From Actinomycetota bacterium (GTDB taxonomy: Bacteria > Actinomycetota > Humimicrobiia > Humimicrobiales > Humimicrobiaceae): a DNA stretch of 15,702 bases. Under the pieces are notes generated by a model that was not told the origin of the DNA, searched no databases, and worked only from the letters and a program-made list of their open reading frames with translations. Shown here piece by piece: positions 1 through 6,521 of the stretch. The stretch's first letter is position 1. Each line of letters starts with the position of its first letter. The position numbers were made by a program, and so were the translations under genes. The stretch is from positions 1 to 15,702 of the forward strand of contig JAMDDL010000106.1 of NCBI GenBank assembly GCA_023488645.1, read 5' to 3'.

Positions 1-1206
1 TCCTATTGTTGAAGCCGGCCAGGTTTTATAATCAGCAATAATACCTTTTTCTTCTCCGGGTAAATTTACTCCCGTATAATTGCCGAAACCATATTTTACT
101 ATACTTTCATAATATAATTTACTGCCCATTGAAAGAGCAACTGTTACAGCTCCTATATTACTGGAATATTTAATTATATCCTTTAATGAATAATCCACTG
201 CATAAGTTCTATGTATTTCCTTGATTATTCTGTCTCCCACTTTTATTGAAGGCGCCAGATGAAATACCTGTGTGCTGCTGACAGTGTTATTATCAAGGGC
301 AGACGAGATATTTACAATTTTAAAAGTAGAACCTGGTTCATAAGTATATGAAATTCCAAGATTATTATAATACTGCGGATTGACATCCGCATATTTATTT
401 AAATCAAAAGTGGGATATTGCGCCAGAGCATATATCTCTCCTGTTTTCGGATTCATTAATATTGCAACAGCTTTTTCTGATTTATACTCCTGTGCTACTT
501 CTCTTAATTTTGTTTCAGCATAAAATTGAATTTGTGAATCAATAGTCAGGATTATATCACTACCATCGACAGGCGGACTGAAATTTTCTTCATTTGTTTG
601 TATTATTTGTCCAAACACATCTTTTTGCGCAGTTAAAGTTCCATCAATACCTTTTAAAATATCCTCATAATTTAATTCCAGACCTGACAAGCCTGTATTG
701 TCTGTTCCCGTAAAGCCAATTAATGTACTGCCAAGATTATTTTGAGGATAAAATCTTTTTGCCTCATTTTCCACATAAATTCCCTCGAGCTTCAGATTTG
801 CTATTCTTTCCGCATCCTTTGAATTTATTTTTCTTGCAATATATAAAAATCCCACATCCTTGTCTGAAAGCTTCTTTTCCAGATCGGATTTATCAAGTAA
901 TAAAATTTTACTTATCTCCTGTGCTGCTTTTGCAGGTTCCTTTATTAATTTTGGATTAGCTGTTATTGTTTTTTCAATCAAGCTTGAAGCAAGCTCAATT
1001 CCGTTTCTATCAATAATTTTTCCTCTTCTTGATTTAAGAGAAAAATTATCCTTATGCTGGTAATCAGCCTGGAGGATATATCTACCGGCAGAAATATATT
1101 GTATTTCAACCAGCTTGTAAATTATAAAACCAAATGCAGCTAAAAATAAAAAAAACAGGAAAAAAATTCTTATCCTGTTTGCTTTGGTATTATCTTCTCT
1201 TATCAT
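1..1206 (-). CDS. ftsI: Septal peptidoglycan transpeptidase FtsI/PBP3 (class B penicillin-binding protein), C-terminus outside window
   Basis: Class B PBP that cross-links septal peptidoglycan in the divisome. The ATG at 1206-1204 opens a frame of 402 codons that runs off the left edge, so only the N-terminal part is present. Residues about 12-30 form one membrane anchor after a short basic cytoplasmic tail. A dimerisation-domain motif follows (RRGKIIDRNG, about residues 54-63). In the transpeptidase domain the active-site SxxK lies in EPGSTFK (Ser293, Lys296) and the SxN motif in YSSNIGA (Ser348-Asn350). The KTG box would lie beyond the window. It starts 6 nt after the ftsL-like stop, with no clear Shine-Dalgarno sequence, which fits translational coupling at the end of the mraZ-rsmH-ftsL-ftsI cluster. 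SpoVD-type or PBP2B-type naming is possible; the position after ftsL favours FtsI. Confidence 0.95.
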   Translation of the reverse strand, partial: MIREDNTKANRIRIFFLFFLFLAAFGFIIYKLVEIQYISAGRYILQADYQHKDNFSLKSRRGKIIDRNGIELASSLIEKTITANPKLIKEPAKAAQEISKILLLDKSDLEKKLSDKDVGFLYIARKINSKDAERIANLKLEGIYVENEAKRFYPQNNLGSTLIGFTGTDNTGLSGLELNYEDILKGIDGTLTAQKDVFGQIIQTNEENFSPPVDGSDIILTIDSQIQFYAETKLREVAQEYKSEKAVAILMNPKTGEIYALAQYPTFDLNKYADVNPQYYNNLGISYTYEPGSTFKIVNISSALDNNTVSSTQVFHLAPSIKVGDRIIKEIHRTYAVDYSLKDIIKYSSNIGAVTVALSMGSKLYYESIVKYGFGNYTGVNLPGEEKGIIADYKTWPASTIG

Positions 1207-1212
1207 TTTAAC

Positions 1213-1821
1213 TTATGGTATAAAAAATGTTAAAATTCCTTCCGACACTACCATTAATACATCTTTAATATTTTTTACAATTAAAATAAAATTTAATCCA
1301 TTGTAAGGTTTATTGCTGTCATCTGACTCCAGTTCAGATATGACAGCACCGTCAGCAGTTTTGCTGTAAATAATATCAAGTTTTTTTAAATTTATATGAT
1401 TTTCATTTGCTGTTTCGTCCTGTGTTAAATTTTTTTTGCTTTCAATATTAGCTGCAGCTGCTTCATCTTTACCATTTCCTGTTTCTTCCTTTTCTCCATA
1501 ATAAATGCTGCCGGCAATTCTTGAAGGAGATTTAAGTTCGGATATTTTCAGATTCAGTCTGTCTGATCTTTCTTTTTCAGAAGAAATCAGCTGATTTAAA
1601 TTTAAAATCTTTTTATTATAATTCATATTCTGGATTTGAAGTCCGATATTAATCATTACTCCAATGCACAGGAAAAATATTACTACGAGCATTATAGGAA
1701 AAATCCCTGAATTGTAATATAAAAAATAATCTTTTTTAGGACTTTTTATATTATTATTAATTAATTTTAATACAGGTTCAGCAGCCAGTTCCTGTTGTTC
1801 TTGTTTCACACTATTAAACAT
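1213..1821 (-). CDS. ftsL: FtsL-like bitopic division protein with an extended C-terminus
   Basis: Predicted divisome scaffold linking FtsB/FtsQ to FtsI. Its position between rsmH and ftsI is the classic ftsL slot. The 202-residue product has a cytoplasmic tail of about 35-40 residues and one strong membrane helix (about 41-63). A heptad-like stretch follows (about 66-96, Leu/Ile spaced with Lys/Glu), ending in LKSPSRIA, which resembles the end of the FtsL coiled coil in other bacteria. After that come a charged, Ala/Asn/Glu-rich linker (about 108-142) and a hydrophobic end (about 177-201). FtsL is usually nearer 90-130 residues, so the C-terminal half is an addition. Assignment rests on topology and gene order, because FtsL sequences diverge strongly. 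The gap to the rsmH stop is 16 nt, so cotranscription is likely. Confidence 0.72.
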   Translation of the reverse strand: MFNSVKQEQQELAAEPVLKLINNNIKSPKKDYFLYYNSGIFPIMLVVIFFLCIGVMINIGLQIQNMNYNKKILNLNQLISSEKERSDRLNLKISELKSPSRIAGSIYYGEKEETGNGKDEAAAANIESKKNLTQDETANENHINLKKLDIIYSKTADGAVISELESDDSNKPYNGLNFILIVKNIKDVLMVVSEGILTFFIP

Positions 1822-1837
1822 TTTTTATATCATCGCC

Positions 1838-2779
1838 TTATAATTTTTTAATAGCTCTAAGCTTTGCACTTGATGCTCTTTTATTTTCAGCTATTTCAGC
1901 AAGAGTTGGTTTTACTACCCTTCTTGTCAATATTTCTGCTTTTTTTTCTGCACCACACATACAGACAGGTAAATCTGCAGGGCAGATACACTTACCGCTG
2001 AAATTAATAAATTTATTTTTTACTATTCTGTCTTCAAGAGAATGATAAGAAATGATTGCCATCTTTCCGCCCTTATTTAAAACTTCAAAACCGTCATCAA
2101 TGGCTTCTTCAAGATTGTCAAGTTCCCTGTTTACTTCTATTCTTATTGCCTGAAAAATTCTTTTTGAAGGATGACCTCTTTTACTAAACTTTTCCTTAGC
2201 CGGTATTGATTTTTCAATAATTTCACTTAGCTCGCCTGTAGTTTCAACCGGTTTTTTCTTTCTCCAAAGAATTACATTTTCAGCTATCCTTTCACTATAT
2301 TTTTCCTCACCAAATTTAAAAAAAATTTCCTTCAGCTTTTTACTGCTGTATTCGTTTACTATATTAAAAGCAGAAACAGGATTATCTTCATCCATCCTCA
2401 TATCCAATTTCTCATTTCTGATATAGCTGAACCCTTTGCCGGACCTGTCTATTTGAAATGAAGACAATCCGAGATCAAGTAAAAAACCATCCAGACTACT
2501 TACATTAAAACTATTAATAATTTTTTTAACATCAGCAAAATTACCTTTTGCAAGATAAACATTCCTGTAATCTTTAAATAGTCTGGCGGCGGTGCTGACA
2601 GCCTGGCTGTCTTGATCAACTGCAATTAATTTGCCTGTGGGGGCAATGGCTTTTAATATTGCTAATGAATGGCCCGCACCGCCAAGTGTTCCGTCAAAAA
2701 CAACATCTCCCGGCTTTAGATTCAGATATTCTAAAACCTCTTTTAAAAGAACAGGTATGTGTATTTGCTCTAACTTCAT
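1838..2779 (-). CDS. rsmH: 16S rRNA (cytosine-1402-N4)-methyltransferase RsmH (MraW)
   Basis: SAM-dependent enzyme that N4-methylates C1402 in the 16S rRNA decoding centre. The 313-residue length matches the family. Visible motifs include the N-terminal HIPVLLKEVLEYL, the SAM-binding loop DGTLGGAGHS (29-38), an acidic ribose-binding strand AVDQD (53-57), the catalytic-region LLDLGLSS (100-107) and the C-terminal SYHSLEDRIVK (244-254). A Cys cluster (C264, C266, C273, C275) is common in RsmH orthologues. The insert domain lies around 110-210 and includes RMD (128-130). It is second in the mra cluster, 42 nt after mraZ. Confidence 0.97.
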   Translation of the reverse strand: MKLEQIHIPVLLKEVLEYLNLKPGDVVFDGTLGGAGHSLAILKAIAPTGKLIAVDQDSQAVSTAARLFKDYRNVYLAKGNFADVKKIINSFNVSSLDGFLLDLGLSSFQIDRSGKGFSYIRNEKLDMRMDEDNPVSAFNIVNEYSSKKLKEIFFKFGEEKYSERIAENVILWRKKKPVETTGELSEIIEKSIPAKEKFSKRGHPSKRIFQAIRIEVNRELDNLEEAIDDGFEVLNKGGKMAIISYHSLEDRIVKNKFINFSGKCICPADLPVCMCGAEKKAEILTRRVVKPTLAEIAENKRASSAKLRAIKKL

Positions 2780-2821
2780 TTATTTTTAATCGGCTTATCG
2801 CTCCGAGTTAAAAATCAAAAT

Positions 2822-3256
2822 TTAAAATCCCAAATCTTCAAAAGCTTTTTTGCTGCCGGTAAATTTCTCATCAGCAGATTTTGAATAACTTTCCCAAAAC
2901 TGTCTTGACCATATTTCCGCCCTTGTGGAAACACCTACAAGGACTACATCTTTTTTTAATTCGGCAAACTCTGCCAGACTCTTGTCTATTTTTATTCTTC
3001 CCTGCGCATCAATAACTTCCTCATGAGCAGATTTAAAAAACCATCTTGAAAATTCCTGATTAATTTTCGTAACAGGCAGTGCAGTTATCCTTTTTACCAA
3101 CTCCGTCCAGTTTTCAATGGAATATAAAAAAAGGCATTTCTCATCATATCCCTTTGAAATTATTGCAATGTTTTTTGAAAGGTTTTCTCTAAATTTTACA
3201 GGGATAAATAATCTGCTCTTATTGTCTAAACTTCTTTGATATTCCCCTAAAAACAT
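2822..3256 (-). CDS. mraZ: MraZ, DNA-binding regulator of the division/cell-wall cluster
   Basis: Double SpoVT/AbrB-fold protein that forms a ring-shaped oligomer and, in characterised bacteria, represses its own operon by binding repeated boxes just upstream. The 144-residue length is typical. Both signature DxxxR repeats are present: DNKSRLFIP (11-19) and DAQGRIKI (83-90). The N-terminus MFLGEYQ is characteristic and fixes the ATG at 3256. No Shine-Dalgarno sequence precedes the start; the 5' leader is almost all A/T. It is the first gene of the cluster, behind a good promoter and three tandem TGG-starting decamers (listed separately) that are candidate self-binding sites. Confidence 0.95.
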   Translation of the reverse strand: MFLGEYQRSLDNKSRLFIPVKFRENLSKNIAIISKGYDEKCLFLYSIENWTELVKRITALPVTKINQEFSRWFFKSAHEEVIDAQGRIKIDKSLAEFAELKKDVVLVGVSTRAEIWSRQFWESYSKSADEKFTGSKKAFEDLGF

Positions 3257-3324
3257 TTTTTTATTTTTAGCTGTTTTTTACTTTTAGTGGATTTAAACTG
3301 TTATTTTATGGGATTTATATATCA

Positions 3325-3354
3325 AATTCCTCCACTTTTCCCCACATTACACCA
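3325..3354 (-). promoter_or_regulatory. Three tandem decamers, candidate MraZ-binding boxes
   Basis: Read on the minus strand, three adjacent 10-base units each begin with TGG: TGGTGTAATG, TGGGGAAAAG and TGGAGGAATT. Known MraZ operators are short TGGG-type repeats with a 10-bp period, so both period and sequence fit. They lie at or just after the expected transcription start of the upstream promoter, where binding would repress. The first unit is the weakest match. Confidence 0.6.
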
Positions 3355-3356
3355 TA

Positions 3357-3385
3357 AAAATATAACAATATATATAATTTGTCAA
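3357..3385 (-). promoter_or_regulatory. Sigma-A-type promoter of the mraZ cluster
   Basis: On the minus strand a perfect TTGACA -35 hexamer (3385-3380) is followed after 17 bases by TATTTT (3362-3357) as the -10. The start would fall near 3350, inside the decamer array, giving an untranslated leader of about 95 nt. The -10 is imperfect and the AT background makes chance matches common, but the exact -35, the spacing and the position support the call. Confidence 0.55.
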
Positions 3386-3482
3386 GATTATTTTTATTTT
3401 TTTAAAGGAAAGTATTAAAAAATAAATTAATAATTTTTTATAGAATTAAATATTCTAAGGAAGCATTTCAGATTCATTATTA

Positions 3483-3657
3483 AAAACAAATTATTAGATA
3501 GGCGGCTAGATGTTGAGAAAACCGTATGAAGGCTGAGCGGGCAAGGTTCCTCTCTTAGAGAGGAGAGCGAAGCCTGAAATCCGAGCAAACTTTGACTCGC
3601 TGGGGCAAAGTTTGCGTGTTTTAGAAACACCCAGCCGCCGATTCTTACAGCCTTACT
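3483..3657 (+). ncRNA. Structured RNA-like repeat, copy 1 (unrecognised class)
   Basis: A G+C-rich island in an AT-rich gap, matching the element at 7515-7689 (copy 2) in about 154 of 175 positions by eye. Closing stem P1 pairs 3501-3514 with 3626-3639 (two A-C mismatches). It continues through a G-A/A-G step to 3518-3522 with 3618-3622. P2 pairs 3530-3534 with 3571-3575 and carries the hairpin CCTCTC/GAGAGG (3549-3554/3558-3563). P3 is a 10-bp hairpin (3585-3594/3606-3615) with the loop ACTCGCTGGGG. The plus strand is favoured because copy 2 uses three G-T wobbles and because the tandem mismatch reads as sheared-type G-A on that strand; this copy's A-C mismatches argue weakly the other way. 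It lies about 30 nt past the xseB stop and upstream of the mraZ promoter. It is not a tRNA, tmRNA, SRP or RNase P RNA, nor any riboswitch I recognise. Confidence 0.7.
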
Positions 3658-3688
3658 TTTCCCAATATTAAAAAAAGGAAATGCTAAC

Positions 3689-3943
3689 TTAATTTTTTAA
3701 GCTTCCCTCATCTTCTTTTAAGTCAATTTCACTTACTTCAAGCTTACCGTTTACTGATCTTGTAAGTTCTTCTATCTTTTTTTCTGCTTCGTTTAATTTT
3801 TTAAGGCAATATTCAGAAAGCTTAACCCCTGTCTCAAATTTTTCCATAGCACTGTCAAGGGAAATATTCTCATCTTCCAGATCTTTTACAACTTCTTCAA
3901 GCTTAAGTATGGCTTGTTCAAATGATAACTTGCTGATATCCAT
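3689..3943 (-). CDS. xseB: Exodeoxyribonuclease VII small subunit
   Basis: Small helical subunit of exonuclease VII, which degrades single-stranded DNA in both directions; several copies bind the helical stalk of XseA. The 84-residue length matches the family. The sequence shows the typical pattern: LSFEQAILKLEEVVKDLE near the N-terminus, an SLDSAMEKFETGVKL segment, then CLKKLNEAEKKIEEL. AAGGA lies a few bases before the ATG at 3943. It follows xseA by 56 nt on the same strand, the usual xseA-xseB pair. Downstream comes repeat copy 1 rather than an obvious U-tract terminator. Confidence 0.94.
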   Translation of the reverse strand: MDISKLSFEQAILKLEEVVKDLEDENISLDSAMEKFETGVKLSEYCLKKLNEAEKKIEELTRSVNGKLEVSEIDLKEDEGSLKN

Positions 3944-3999
3944 GTTTTTCCTTTATTAAATGATTTTTAATAGCTTTTTAATATATAAAATTAATAATA

Positions 4000-5376
4000 T
4001 TAATCAAATCTGAAATCTTTTATACTGCAGGAATCTTTTCTTATTATTTTTGATTGCAGGGAACCGTCCTTTAAGAAAATTAATGCCAGTTCATCAATAT
4101 TTATATCATTTATGCTTTTAATTATTTTATGTGTCTTTTTATTCTTAACTATTGAAAAACCTCTTTTTAGAATATTTACAGGATTTGAAGAACTCATTTT
4201 TTCAATAATAACTTCAAGCCTGTTTCTTTTAAAAACAAGAATCGAATTTAAATTATTTTTTAAAAATATGAATCTATTATTTAAAAATGTCTTCCTGCTG
4301 CTGATTTTACCGGTTAAATTTTTTAAACTTACTTTAGCATTTATAATTTTAAACTTGTTCTCATTTATTTTTACAAGATTTCTGCAATTATTTTTTAAAG
4401 ACCTGTTCATGTCATCATACTCCTGCCATAAAGGATTTAAAATGGTTTCAGGATGCATAAAAATTTTTCTTTGTCTTAAAAAATTTAATTCTCTTTTATA
4501 TAAAAATAATTTTTGCGTTATAAGATTAAAAAGTTTCCTAATGTTTTTATGTATTTTTTGCTTTTCTTCCTGTTTATTTAAAATAACAAGCTCGGCAGCA
4601 TGTGTTGGTGTGGCTGCTCTTTTGTCTGAAACAAAATCACAAATTGTAAAATCAGTTTGATGCCCAACTCCTGATATAATGGGGATTTCACACTTAAAAA
4701 TTCTTCCGGCAAGGTCTTCATTATTAAATGGAGCAAGATCTTCAAAGGAACCCCCTCCGCGCGCTATAATTATCACATTAACCCCGTATTCCTCAAAATC
4801 ATCAATAGCTCTGCATATTTCCTGAGCAGCTTCATTTCCCTGAACCGGTGTATTTCGTATTATCAGATGATAATTATCATATCTTTTATTTAAGATCTTA
4901 ACGATATCTCTTATTACCGCACCACTTTTTGAAGTTATTACTCCAATTCTTGAGGGAAGCAATGGAATAGACTTCTTATTTTCTTCATCAAATAATCCCA
5001 GACTTCGCAATTTTTCCTTTAGCTGTTCAAAAGCAATCAGCAAATTTCCTTTTTTAACTGGTATTACATCATATGCAATAATTTGATACTCGCTTCTTTT
5101 ATCATATATGCTTACATAACCATTGACATACACATGAAGTCCGTCTTCAGGATTAAAAATCAGATTTCTGCAGTTGTTTTCAAACATTGCAACTTTAATC
5201 GTCGAATGTTCATCAACAAGTGAAAAATACATATGTTTTTTATTGGGATAAGCAAAATTGGATATTTCGCCTTCAATCCAAATATTGGAATAAGTACTTT
5301 CAATATTATTTTTAATTTCAAAATTTAATTCACTTACTTTATAAATTTTAGTACTGACAGGTACTGCAGATTCCAT
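4000..5376 (-). CDS. xseA: Exodeoxyribonuclease VII large (catalytic) subunit
   Basis: Catalytic subunit of exonuclease VII, a single-strand DNA nuclease of repair and recombination. The 458-residue length is typical. An N-terminal OB-fold covers about residues 10-105 (VSELNFEIKNNIE, then WIEGEISNF). The nuclease domain starts near 140 and shows GVITSKSGAVIRDI (145-158), ARGGGSFEDLAPFNNEDLA (205-223) and ISGVGHQTDFTICDFVSDKR (234-253) followed by AATPTHAAE, all hallmarks of XseA. The C-terminal half is long, Lys/Asn-rich and helical, as expected for the XseB-binding stalk. The ATG at 5376 gives a normal N-terminus; no strong Shine-Dalgarno is seen. Plus-strand open frames here are shadows. 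Confidence 0.96.
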   Translation of the reverse strand: MESAVPVSTKIYKVSELNFEIKNNIESTYSNIWIEGEISNFAYPNKKHMYFSLVDEHSTIKVAMFENNCRNLIFNPEDGLHVYVNGYVSIYDKRSEYQIIAYDVIPVKKGNLLIAFEQLKEKLRSLGLFDEENKKSIPLLPSRIGVITSKSGAVIRDIVKILNKRYDNYHLIIRNTPVQGNEAAQEICRAIDDFEEYGVNVIIIARGGGSFEDLAPFNNEDLAGRIFKCEIPIISGVGHQTDFTICDFVSDKRAATPTHAAELVILNKQEEKQKIHKNIRKLFNLITQKLFLYKRELNFLRQRKIFMHPETILNPLWQEYDDMNRSLKNNCRNLVKINENKFKIINAKVSLKNLTGKISSRKTFLNNRFIFLKNNLNSILVFKRNRLEVIIEKMSSSNPVNILKRGFSIVKNKKTHKIIKSINDINIDELALIFLKDGSLQSKIIRKDSCSIKDFRFD

Positions 5377-5475
5377 AAGATTAATAATTAACTCAAATTT
5401 TTTAATAAATTATCAGCATGTTTTTTATGACAAGCATTAATTAAATCCTGTTTTGCTGATTAAGCAGTTTCGTTT

Positions 5476-5943
5476 TTAAAAAAAATTGTATCTGATAAAA
5501 ATTTTTACAATGACATAGCCGCAAAATAAAATTTCAAATACTGTCATAATTATATTTAAAATATTATCAAAAGTATTTGTTTTTTGCTTGAAATATTCAA
5601 CAGGGCTTTTAAAAAATAATTGCAAATTTGGAAAGAATTTAAACAAGGTATATATATTATAACCTGCCAGAATAGAAGCACTAATAATGAGGATATAATC
5701 TTTTAATATAAAAACTGAAAAAATAAAATAACTAATTTCAATTAAGCTTAGAGCAACAATTATCAGCACAGGAAACATCAGATTAACTGAAAATCTACCT
5801 GATTTTTCATCTTCAGGAAAAATGTTTTCAACTTTCCTGAAATTTTCTGCTGTTATTTCACTGTGATTTGTGTTTAATATTGTTCTTATACTTAAAATAT
5901 GCAGAGTTACAAGAATAAATGAAAAAATTAATAAAAATGTCAT
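5476..5943 (-). CDS. Hypothetical four-helix membrane protein
   Basis: I do not recognise this 155-residue protein. Hydrophobic segments are visible at about residues 1-19, 55-78, 80-102 and 128-150, which would give four membrane helices. A charged loop lies at about 24-50 (SEITAENFRKVENIFPEDEKSG), and a second loop around 105-125 holds KSPVEYFKQK. There is no signal-peptidase site, metal motif or transporter signature. It sits between the FmdB-like gene (54 nt upstream) and xseA (99 nt downstream) on the same strand, so it may share the fmdB promoter. The start is chosen as the first ATG; only a weak GAG precedes it. Even and continuous membrane-protein composition argues that it is a real gene. 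Confidence 0.7.
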   Translation of the reverse strand: MTFLLIFSFILVTLHILSIRTILNTNHSEITAENFRKVENIFPEDEKSGRFSVNLMFPVLIIVALSLIEISYFIFSVFILKDYILIISASILAGYNIYTLFKFFPNLQLFFKSPVEYFKQKTNTFDNILNIIMTVFEILFCGYVIVKIFIRYNFF

Positions 5944-5997
5944 TTTTTAATTATATCTCTAATACCAAATATATATAAGAGGAAATTATCCTGAATT

Positions 5998-6294
5998 TTA
6001 TTTTTCTGAAGATTTACCTTCCTGCTCTTTTTTAGCAGTCTGACTGTCTTTTATTTCTTTTCCGGCTTCTTTAGCAGTTTCTTTTTGTGGAGTTTTTTCT
6101 GAAGCCATCTTCATTCCTGAACCATAGTCAGTAGAATAAAAACCTTTGCCCTTAAAAACAATTCCTACCGGTGAAAAAATTCTTAAAGCTTCACTGCCGC
6201 AATCACTGCATATTATCTTATCCATGCTTCCTGATTTTTCGAATTTTTCAAAAATTTTTTCACAATTGTTACATTTATAACAGTAAATTGGCAT
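5998..6294 (-). CDS. FmdB-family zinc-ribbon protein
   Basis: A small protein of 98 residues with the FmdB/CxxC_CxxC_SSSS zinc-ribbon fold. MPIYCYKCNNCEKIFEKF begins the protein and gives the first CxxC (Cys8, Cys11, with Cys5 nearby); ICSDCGS (residues 28-34) supplies the second CxxC. A hydrophobic RIFSPVGIVFKGKGFYSTDYG segment follows, also typical of the family. The last 30 residues are Lys/Glu-rich and probably disordered. FmdB was named as a putative regulator of formamidase/amidase genes, but the role of most homologues is unknown. A very good ribosome binding site (AAGGAGGAG, 6306-6314 on the complement) precedes the ATG, and a near-consensus promoter lies just upstream, so this gene probably starts a transcript. 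Confidence 0.88.
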   Translation of the reverse strand: MPIYCYKCNNCEKIFEKFEKSGSMDKIICSDCGSEALRIFSPVGIVFKGKGFYSTDYGSGMKMASEKTPQKETAKEAGKEIKDSQTAKKEQEGKSSEK

Positions 6295-6327
6295 AATTAT
6301 TATAACTCCTCCTTAAAATATCTAAAA

Positions 6328-6356
6328 AATATATATTATTAAATAAGTTAAGTCAA
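6328..6356 (-). promoter_or_regulatory. Sigma-A-type promoter of the fmdB-like gene
   Basis: The minus strand reads TTGACT (6356-6351), a 17-base spacer, then TATATT (6333-6328). The start would be near 6321, leaving a short leader that contains the AAGGAGGAG ribosome binding site. The rest of the gap to 6521 is nearly all A/T and holds nothing else convincing. Confidence 0.5.
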
Positions 6357-6521
6357 ATTAAAAATATTAAAATATTAAAAAATATAAATTAGATTTTGTT
6401 GATTTATCAGGATTAGGTAATCTTAAAAATAAGAAAACAGGAAGACGGCTGATGAATGCAAATATTTTACTTAATGCAGAAAAAGCAAAATTAAAAAATT
6501 TTGTAACGCTGTTAAGGAAAA

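Noticed and set aside
723..1063. Two plus-strand open frames antisense to ftsI
   Set aside because: Both overlap clear FtsI coding sequence and have no recognisable domain or ribosome binding site.
3517..3560. Resemblance of ACCGTATGAAGG in the repeat to group II intron domain V
   Set aside because: The rest of the 34-nt domain V hairpin and its AGC triad are missing, the motif is not closed by its expected partner, and no reverse transcriptase or intron domains are present.
3427..3630. Minus-strand open frame of 67 codons covering repeat copy 1, and a 65-codon one over copy 2 (7506-7703)
   Set aside because: The two predicted peptides are not homologous along their length because the two indels shift the frame, while the nucleotide structure is conserved. 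The repeats behave as RNA, not protein.
4112..4660. Plus-strand open frame of 182 codons inside xseA
   Set aside because: It lies wholly antisense to the well-conserved XseA stalk region, and its Phe/Leu-rich composition is what the Lys/Asn/Glu-rich reverse strand would generate.
5377..5475. Possible xseA promoter (TTGTCA) and a TGCT/AGCA mini-hairpin
   Set aside because: No -10 hexamer stands at proper spacing and the hairpin has only four pairs, so neither can be supported.
6486..6503. Small inverted repeat CAAAATT/AATTTTG after the 2-phosphoglycerate kinase stop as a terminator
   Set aside because: The stem is only seven A/T-dominated pairs with a short interrupted T-run, and this is expected by chance in such an AT-rich gap.
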